The position numbers and the translations under genes were made by a program. DNA of 64,000 bases. It comes from Bacteroidia bacterium. Its GTDB lineage: Bacteria > Bacteroidota > Bacteroidia > Chitinophagales > Chitinophagaceae. Positions 59,170-64,000 of this stretch are shown one piece after another. The stretch is taken from positions 1,292,806-1,356,805 of the forward strand of contig JAUICZ010000001.1 in the NCBI GenBank assembly GCA_030429205.1, given 5' to 3'. Position 1 is the first letter of the stretch, and each line of letters starts with the position of its first letter. The notes below the pieces were generated by a model. The model saw only the letters and a list, made by a program, of their open reading frames with translations, did no database searches and was not told where the DNA came from.

Positions 59170-61953
59170 ATGTTGAGGATTAATGCTTGTGTTTCGGCGG
59201 AGGGAGCTAAGAGATATTATTCAGAATCTCATTATGTAGAAGGTAAGAATACACGCCTAGATTACTATAAAGAGAAAAGTGAATTTATGGGTCTGTGGGG
59301 AGGTAAAGCAGCTCACAAAATGGGCTTGAGTGATGGCATCCGAAAAGCTGATTTTGATGCTTTATGTGACAATAAACGACCTGATAAGGGTGAAACCTTA
59401 ACGGGGCGTACCAATGACAATAGACGCGTAGGATATGACTTCACCTTTAATGCAAGCAAGTCTGTCAGTATTGCACATGCTTTTGGAAAAGAGGAAGAAA
59501 AGCGAGAGATATTAGATGCGTTTCAAAAATCTGTCAGAAGTACAATGCTAGAGGTAGAAAAGAATATGCTGGCAAGGGTACGGAAGAAGAATGACAATTA
59601 TGATAGGGAAACAGGCAATATAGCTTATGGAGAATTTACACATTATACTACCAGACCTGTAAAGGGGATTCCTTACCCTCATTTGCACATTCATTGTTTT
59701 GTCTTTAATGGAACTTATGATGAAAAAGATAAAAAATGGAAGGCGGGGCAATTTGGACAGATCAAGAAAGATGCTTCATATTATCAGGCTTATTTCCATT
59801 CTAAATTAGCCAAGAATTTACAAGATGTTGGATATGCAGTAAGGAGGACCAAAGATGGTGTTGAGATGGAGGGTGTAAATAAAGGTTTGATCGATAAGTT
59901 TTCAAAAAGGACTAAAGAGATAAATGAACATGCTTTAAAACATGGGATTATAGACGCAAAAAGTAAAGCCAATATAGGTTCGAAAACCAGAGCTAGTAAA
60001 AAAGGAGCTGTAAGTGAAAGGGAGCAGCTTATTGAGTGGAAAAAGAGATTTTCGATTCAGGAGATAGAACAGGTTAGAAATTTGAAGAAGGAAAATCTAT
60101 CACCTGAAAACAGAGAAAATAAAAAATATGCAAAGCAGGCGGTAGAAGATTCTATTAACCACCATTTAGAGAGAAAATCTGTTGTATCTGATAAGGAAAT
60201 ATTAGCCTTTGCACTAAAAAGATCAATTGGGGAATCGGAACCAGAAAATGTAATAGCTGCTTTTAAAGAGAGGGCAGATGTTATTTCTGTAAAAGAGGGT
60301 AATCAAATATTGATTACTACTAAGGAAGCGTTAAGTGAAGAAAAGAAGCTGATCACTCATGCCAATTCTTATAGGGGTAAATTCAAACCTTTAAATAAAG
60401 ATTACATATTCCAAAATGAAGTTTTGAATAAAGAGCAAAAGAGAGCAATTCAACATGCACTTAGCACAAAAGACGGTTTGATAATTATTTCTGGTAAAGC
60501 CGGAACGGGGAAAACTACTTTAATGAAGGAGGTGAAAGCCGGTATCCAACTAAGCGGCAAGAAAATATTTTCTTTTGCCCCTTCCGCTGATGCAAGCCGT
60601 AATGTACAACGAAGTGAGGGTTTTGCCGATGCTGATACTGTTGCTTCATTGATCGGGAATAAAGACAAGCATTCGCAACTTAAAAACCAAGTATTATGGA
60701 TAGATGAAGCAGGACAGCTTTCTAATAAGGATATGAATAAATTGTTTGAAATAGCAAAGGAGCAAAACGCAAGAATAATGCTTTCAGGTGATATTAGGCA
60801 GCATAATAGTGTGAACAGGGGAGATGCGTTAAGAGTAATTCAAAAATATTCTGCTGTGAAGGCTATTACAGTTAATAAGATACAAAGACAGAAAAACAAG
60901 GAATATAGAGGTGCCGTGAAGCTTCTTTCAAACGGCAATGTTGAAAAGGGGCTGAACAAACTAGATCAGATTGGTTCTGTTCATGAGATAGAGAGGAATA
61001 ATGAAAGAGTTAAGGCTATCGCAAATGATTATATGGAATCTGCATATAAAGGGAAAATCAGCAAAAATGTTTTGGTTGTAGCACCCACTCATAAAGAGGG
61101 TGAACGAATAACAAAGCAGATAAGGTACCAGCTTAAAAATGAAGGGAGACTTGCGAGGGAAGATAGAGAGTTCAAAATTTTAAAGAAGGTGCAATTAACT
61201 GAAGTGGAGAAGAAAGATATTGATAACTACAAAGTTGGTCAGGTTCTCTCGTTTCATAAAAACATGAAGGGTGTGAGGGCTGGTTCACATCTTGCAATTA
61301 AAGAAATTCATAACAATTCAATAATAGCTAATGACAGACAGGGAAATCATTCAATTATTTCTCTGGATAATTCTGATAGGTTTAGTGTCTATGAGAAAGT
61401 TAAAATATATCTGACAGAGAAAGATAAAGTACGAATTACAGGCAACAGTAAGTCATTAGAAGGTAAAAGGCTTTATAATGGCTCTACTTATGAAGTTAAA
61501 GGGTTTGATGAAGCTGGAAATATAAAATTGTCTAACGGTTCTGTTATCTCAAAGAATTACGGGCATTTTAATCAGGGTTATGTTGTTACGTCTCATAGTT
61601 CACAGGGCAAAACTGCTGATAAGGTAATTATATCGCAAAGCTCTAACAGCATTAAAGCCTCTTCAATGGAACAGTTTTACGTTTCTGTCTCCAGAGGGCG
61701 CAATGCAGTTTCAATATATACTGATAATAAGCAGGATTTGCTAAGAGGAATTAAGCAGACGACTCATAAGCTTTCAGCAATGGAACTTACGGGTAAGACA
61801 AGTATGTTTAGCATGGTTCTAAAGAATAATAGATCAAAGATGCTTAAAGATTTAAAACAGAAAGTAGGATTGAGGATTGAGAATGCAAAGGCAAAAATCA
61901 AAGCAAATGAACTTCCGAGAAAGAATATTACAAGGGCGGTCAGAACTAGATAA
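59170..61953 (+). CDS. MobF-family relaxase/helicase
   Basis: ATG 59170 is chosen since MobF relaxases begin almost at once with the catalytic domain (LRINACVSAEGAKRYYSES, tyrosines 16 and 17). Length 927 residues. The metal-binding histidines are HLHIH at 171-175 with RRVGYDFTFNASKSVS before it. The C-terminal half is a RecD-type helicase with Walker A SGKAGTGKTTL (near 442), LWIDEAGQL, and GYVVTSHSSQGKTADKV. The protein nicks at oriT, binds the 5' end and unwinds the strand. The next gene overlaps its last 47 bp. Confidence 0.93.
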   Translation: MLRINACVSAEGAKRYYSESHYVEGKNTRLDYYKEKSEFMGLWGGKAAHKMGLSDGIRKADFDALCDNKRPDKGETLTGRTNDNRRVGYDFTFNASKSVSIAHAFGKEEEKREILDAFQKSVRSTMLEVEKNMLARVRKKNDNYDRETGNIAYGEFTHYTTRPVKGIPYPHLHIHCFVFNGTYDEKDKKWKAGQFGQIKKDASYYQAYFHSKLAKNLQDVGYAVRRTKDGVEMEGVNKGLIDKFSKRTKEINEHALKHGIIDAKSKANIGSKTRASKKGAVSEREQLIEWKKRFSIQEIEQVRNLKKENLSPENRENKKYAKQAVEDSINHHLERKSVVSDKEILAFALKRSIGESEPENVIAAFKERADVISVKEGNQILITTKEALSEEKKLITHANSYRGKFKPLNKDYIFQNEVLNKEQKRAIQHALSTKDGLIIISGKAGTGKTTLMKEVKAGIQLSGKKIFSFAPSADASRNVQRSEGFADADTVASLIGNKDKHSQLKNQVLWIDEAGQLSNKDMNKLFEIAKEQNARIMLSGDIRQHNSVNRGDALRVIQKYSAVKAITVNKIQRQKNKEYRGAVKLLSNGNVEKGLNKLDQIGSVHEIERNNERVKAIANDYMESAYKGKISKNVLVVAPTHKEGERITKQIRYQLKNEGRLAREDREFKILKKVQLTEVEKKDIDNYKVGQVLSFHKNMKGVRAGSHLAIKEIHNNSIIANDRQGNHSIISLDNSDRFSVYEKVKIYLTEKDKVRITGNSKSLEGKRLYNGSTYEVKGFDEAGNIKLSNGSVISKNYGHFNQGYVVTSHSSQGKTADKVIISQSSNSIKASSMEQFYVSVSRGRNAVSIYTDNKQDLLRGIKQTTHKLSAMELTGKTSMFSMVLKNNRSKMLKDLKQKVGLRIENAKAKIKANELPRKNITRAVRTR

Positions 61954-62296
61954 AGAATTAGAAGCTGCTAATAATAATCAGCTGGAAAATCTATTTATTT
62001 CTGATTTTTTTGGGGTTGAAGCAGTTCGTCAGTCACCTGCTTGTATTGATCTTAGGACTGCTGAGGGGGTTAGAACATCTTTACCCTACTCTCACATTGT
62101 TAGAATGGATTTTGATGAATCAGAGGGTATTAAAATAACAGGGACCTATATGAAAGTTGTTATTGAAGGTAGGGAACTAAGCAAGCTTTATGATTACCTG
62201 TCAGCTTTTAGAGTTAATTATATTAAAGTAGGTAATGGTTTAGACATTAAAGAAGAAGGACTTTATGTTGAGGAAATTATTATTGAAGATGTTTAA
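61907..62296 (+). CDS. hypothetical protein overlapping the relaxase end
   Basis: ATG 61907 gives 129 residues (ATG 61883 would add eight). NFRERILQGRSELDKELEAA is helical, and the body (LRTAEGVRTSLPYSHIVRMD, GIKITGTYMKVVIEGRELS) is beta-rich. The start lies inside the relaxase gene, so translation is coupled. No known family. Likely involved with the relaxase or mobilization. Confidence 0.65.
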   Translation: MNFRERILQGRSELDKELEAANNNQLENLFISDFFGVEAVRQSPACIDLRTAEGVRTSLPYSHIVRMDFDESEGIKITGTYMKVVIEGRELSKLYDYLSAFRVNYIKVGNGLDIKEEGLYVEEIIIEDV

Positions 62297-62302
62297 CTTT
62301 AT

Positions 62303-62656
62303 ATGAAATTGAACACCATGAAAGATGTATTCCTGTTTCTACTCATCCCTTTTGCAGTTATTATGGTTGCTTTTGCTATAAAGCGGAAAAAGATAGCGTC
62401 ATATTATGAGGATGTGAAAGAGAGAAATCCTTTAGAGCTATCAACTATTAATGCTACTCCAGAGAATATTATCATACAGCAGCAAAGTGCTGATATTGAA
62501 ACGGAAAAGAAGCGTCAGAATGCGAAAGACTCAAAAGATGATTTGTGGACTACCGCATTTTGGGTAATAGTGGTTCTAGGTTACTTGTTTCGTTCTTTTC
62601 TAGCAGAGGTTATTAATAGCTTTATGGTTTATTTAGAGTATGAACCTTTATTCTAA
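62303..62656 (+). CDS. hypothetical two-helix membrane protein
   Basis: A 117-residue protein with an N-terminal helix (VFLFLLIPFAVIMVAFAI), a charged linker, and a C-terminal helix (FWVIVVLGYLFRSFLAEV). It follows the overlap gene by 6 bp and ends the relaxase operon. Its stop directly abuts the stop of the converging gene (TAA|TTA). Not recognised. Confidence 0.65.
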   Translation: MKLNTMKDVFLFLLIPFAVIMVAFAIKRKKIASYYEDVKERNPLELSTINATPENIIIQQQSADIETEKKRQNAKDSKDDLWTTAFWVIVVLGYLFRSFLAEVINSFMVYLEYEPLF

Positions 62657-62887
62657 TTATTTACTTCTGCCTTTATTGATTTTTGGGGTTTGTTGTGCAG
62701 GTTTTGCTTGGGTTGGTTTCTTACCTAAGAGCTTTTCCATTTTAAATTCCGCTTTCCCGGAGATCAAACCTTTTAAATAATCTGAGTGATTGTTTTCAGG
62801 CTTAATGACTTGTTTTGCCAGCTTAGGCTCATATTTGGCAAGTATGTAGCCATGATTAAAACCTTTTTGATATTGTTTGGTAAGCAT
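62657..62887 (-). CDS. hypothetical basic 76-residue protein
   Basis: A short basic protein (QYQKGFNHGYILAKYEPKLA, SDYLKGLISGKAEFKMEKLL) with a QAKPAQQTPKINKGRSK tail similar in style to the 57980 protein. The GFNHGYILAKYEP part is helical. Ends with its gene abutting the converging membrane protein gene. Function unknown. Confidence 0.6.
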   Translation of the reverse strand: MLTKQYQKGFNHGYILAKYEPKLAKQVIKPENNHSDYLKGLISGKAEFKMEKLLGKKPTQAKPAQQTPKINKGRSK

Positions 62888-62891
62888 AGTG

Positions 62892-63161
62892 TTAGAATTT
62901 GTTTTTGACGTTCTTTTCTAAATATTCAAGAATTGATTCTTTATCATATAAAATGATTTTCTTTTCAGGTTGTGAGTAGCGTATATCACCATTATTTCTT
63001 CGCTCTAATAAGGTTGTTTTACTAGAGATTCGTAACATACGCATAGCCTCTTCCCCAGAAATCCATCGATCTTCTTTTATAGATTGTTTCTCTAAAATAC
63101 GCTCGACTGCTTTTTCAAGGAGCGTGTGAAAGGCTTCGTCTTCAAGGCAGATTACTTGCAA
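62892..63161 (-). CDS. helix-turn-helix (MerR/excisionase-like) DNA-binding protein
   Basis: A TTG start at 63161 (QVICLEDEAFHTLLEKAVER) is the only fitting start. The 89-residue protein has the Bacteroidota helix_turn_helix_17 pattern: WISGEEAMRMLRISSKTTLL, ERRNNGDIRYSQPEKKIILY. This class is found in mobile elements and acts as an excision or transfer regulator. Located 4 bp upstream of the Q/K protein gene and 5 bp downstream of the CFI-box gene. Confidence 0.82.
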   Translation of the reverse strand: MQVICLEDEAFHTLLEKAVERILEKQSIKEDRWISGEEAMRMLRISSKTTLLERRNNGDIRYSQPEKKIILYDKESILEYLEKNVKNKF

Positions 63162-63166
63162 CTGTA

Positions 63167-63598
63167 TTAGAGTTTAGAAGTTAGCTTTATAATTGCTTTG
63201 AATATTTTAAGTGCAAAAGCTGAAACAATCTTCTTAAATGAATTTTCTTTTGAGCTTATATTACTAGCCCAGTTTTGTCCAAATGATGATTCCCCAATTC
63301 TGTGATAAATATTGTTAATGTGCTTAATGGAAGTGCCTATGACTTTCTTTTGTAAAAGATTATTACGATAGGCGCGCATTATTTCTACTTCTGGATGATG
63401 CGGATGTCCATAATAAGCAGTTGCAATCCAGCAAGAACTTCTACTACTACCACCATTAGATTTCATTTTTTCTATGTTATCTCTGGTGTCTCGCTCTCTT
63501 TGACGCTGCATATCATTAGAGTGCTCGTAATATCTTTCCCATGCTTTTTGAGTTTTTGCTCTATCTTTTCTATACTGTGCTTCTTTCTCAGGTCTCAT
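63167..63598 (-). CDS. CFI-box-CTERM-type protein
   Basis: A 143-residue protein. The N-terminal 50 residues are charged and helical (KEAQYRKDRAKTQKAWERYY). The middle SCWIATAYYGHPHHPEVEIM followed by RAYRNNLLQKKVIG matches the CFI-box family pattern C-[FW]-I-A-T-A-x-Y-G-x-P-x-x-P-E-V. Function of this conserved box is unknown. A GGTG-AAAAA-CACC palindrome lies about 50 bp upstream. Confidence 0.75.
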   Translation of the reverse strand: MRPEKEAQYRKDRAKTQKAWERYYEHSNDMQRQRERDTRDNIEKMKSNGGSSRSSCWIATAYYGHPHHPEVEIMRAYRNNLLQKKVIGTSIKHINNIYHRIGESSFGQNWASNISSKENSFKKIVSAFALKIFKAIIKLTSKL

Positions 63599-63645
63599 GT
63601 TTTATGTTTTATAAGTAAAACTATCAATCATTTAAGGATGAGAAA

Positions 63646-63661
63646 AGGTGAAAAACACCCT
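63646..63661. promoter_or_regulatory. palindromic operator-like site AGGTGAAAAACACCCT
   Basis: GGTG (63647-63650) pairs with CACC (63656-63659), a one-base variant of the AGGGTG-AAAA-CACCCT site, about 50 bp upstream of the CFI-box gene ATG at 63598 and about 90 bp upstream of the start of the rightward gene at 63749. Confidence 0.4.
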
Positions 63662-63748
63662 ATTTGTGTAATTTTATTTTTAGGTATAAAATAGTATATT
63701 GTTTTATTCAGATGCTTGTTGCATTATCCATAATCTACAAGAAAATAT

Positions 63749-64000
63749 ATGGCAGACGCTCTATTGCCTTGGAGTAATTTAACATGGAATCAATTCCAGC
63801 GGTTAACGATTCATATTGCACAGCAAAAATATCCTGGACACTTCTTTGAAGAGTATCTAAAGCAGGGGAATGACCAAGAAGGTATTGATATAATAAATAG
63901 CGCGGTAGATTCAGAAGGTAAGTATATAACTCTACAATGTAAGCATGTTGTTAAACTCACAAAATCAGTACTTGCCAAAATCATTAATGACTTTAGCGAT
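63749..64000 (+). CDS. N-terminus of a restriction-endonuclease-like (Mrr/STAND) defence protein, partial
   Basis: ATG 63749 opens a frame of 84 codons running off the window. The sequence ADALLPWSNLTWNQFQRLTI then NDQEGIDIINSAVDS and YITLQCKHVVKLTKSVLAKI shows the D-(x)n-QxK core of the PD-(D/E)xK nuclease fold, in the form known at the N-terminus of Avs/STAND-type anti-phage proteins. The remaining domains are outside the window. Together with the Trypco1-trypsin-NACHT pair it marks the element as a defence carrier. Confidence 0.8.
   Translation, partial: MADALLPWSNLTWNQFQRLTIHIAQQKYPGHFFEEYLKQGNDQEGIDIINSAVDSEGKYITLQCKHVVKLTKSVLAKIINDFSD

Larger units (their letters stand above)
41514..64000. 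mobile_element. integrated mobile element at tRNA-Leu(CAA), right end outside the window
   Basis: The left edge is the tRNA-Leu fragment, directly followed by a tyrosine recombinase. Inside are a second integrase, an AlpA-type regulator, an integrase relic, a MobF relaxase, a VirD4-like coupling protein and two defence-type loci; GC is visibly lower than to the left. No second copy of the tRNA fragment is found before 64000, so the right end is beyond the window. The lack of mating-pore genes in this part suggests an integrative mobilizable element, unless they lie further right. Possible nested island at about 46.4-51.7 kb. Confidence 0.75.

Overview
The window is from a Bacteroidota genome, most likely of the Chitinophagaceae/Sphingobacteriia type. 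Four secreted proteins carry type IX secretion C-terminal sorting domains, a bacillithiol synthesis enzyme (BshC) and a Mpl peptidoglycan recycling ligase are present, SusC-like/TonB-dependent outer membrane proteins occur, most starts lack Shine-Dalgarno sequences, and several promoters resemble TAnnTTTG. Family-level placement is inference; no rRNA gene is present to confirm it.

Positions 1-41.5 kb are an ordinary chromosomal region: DnaQ-like exonuclease and mpl; a micro-lipoprotein; an outer membrane beta-barrel; bshC; radC; a sugar oxidoreductase/lipoprotein/glycosyl-phosphate transferase cluster for surface polysaccharide; folC with a TonB-like gene; a repeat-rich gap; an AT-rich orphan gene with a possible QxK nuclease core between two copies of one hairpin; a DUF3987 protein with an XRE regulator; three large type IX substrates, one an 8.9 kb gene for an M43 metalloprotease with about 26 Ig-like repeats; an amidase, CBS, PNPOx-like, TonB-dependent receptor, PhnA-like and GyrI-like genes; and a probable copper pair (MbnP-like lipoprotein plus a CNGKCYL small protein).

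At 41.5 kb the tRNA-Leu(CAA) gene is represented only by its 3' part (anticodon arm to acceptor end), directly followed by a tyrosine recombinase. From there to the right edge the DNA is lower in GC and reads as an integrated mobile element whose other end, presumably with the intact tRNA-Leu, lies beyond 64 kb. Its first cargo is a two-gene Trypco1 / trypsin-NACHT-pentapeptide-like conflict system. A decayed P4-type integrase, a type IX secreted protein, regulators and small membrane proteins follow, then a second, P4-type integrase with AlpA, five arm-type repeats and true Shine-Dalgarno sequences. That looks like a nested element of different ancestry.

Positions 53.5-63.6 kb are a mobilization module: a leftward operon with a TraG/VirD4-like coupling protein and small membrane proteins, and a rightward MobF relaxase preceded by three hairpins and three 10-bp-spaced repeats (candidate oriT). 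No VirB4 or other mating-pore ATPase is seen, so it is either an integrative mobilizable element or the left part of a larger conjugative one. The last gene, cut by the window edge, starts with a QxK restriction-endonuclease-like domain typical of large STAND defence proteins. Defence cargo therefore sits next to the integrase and next to the mobilization genes of the same element.
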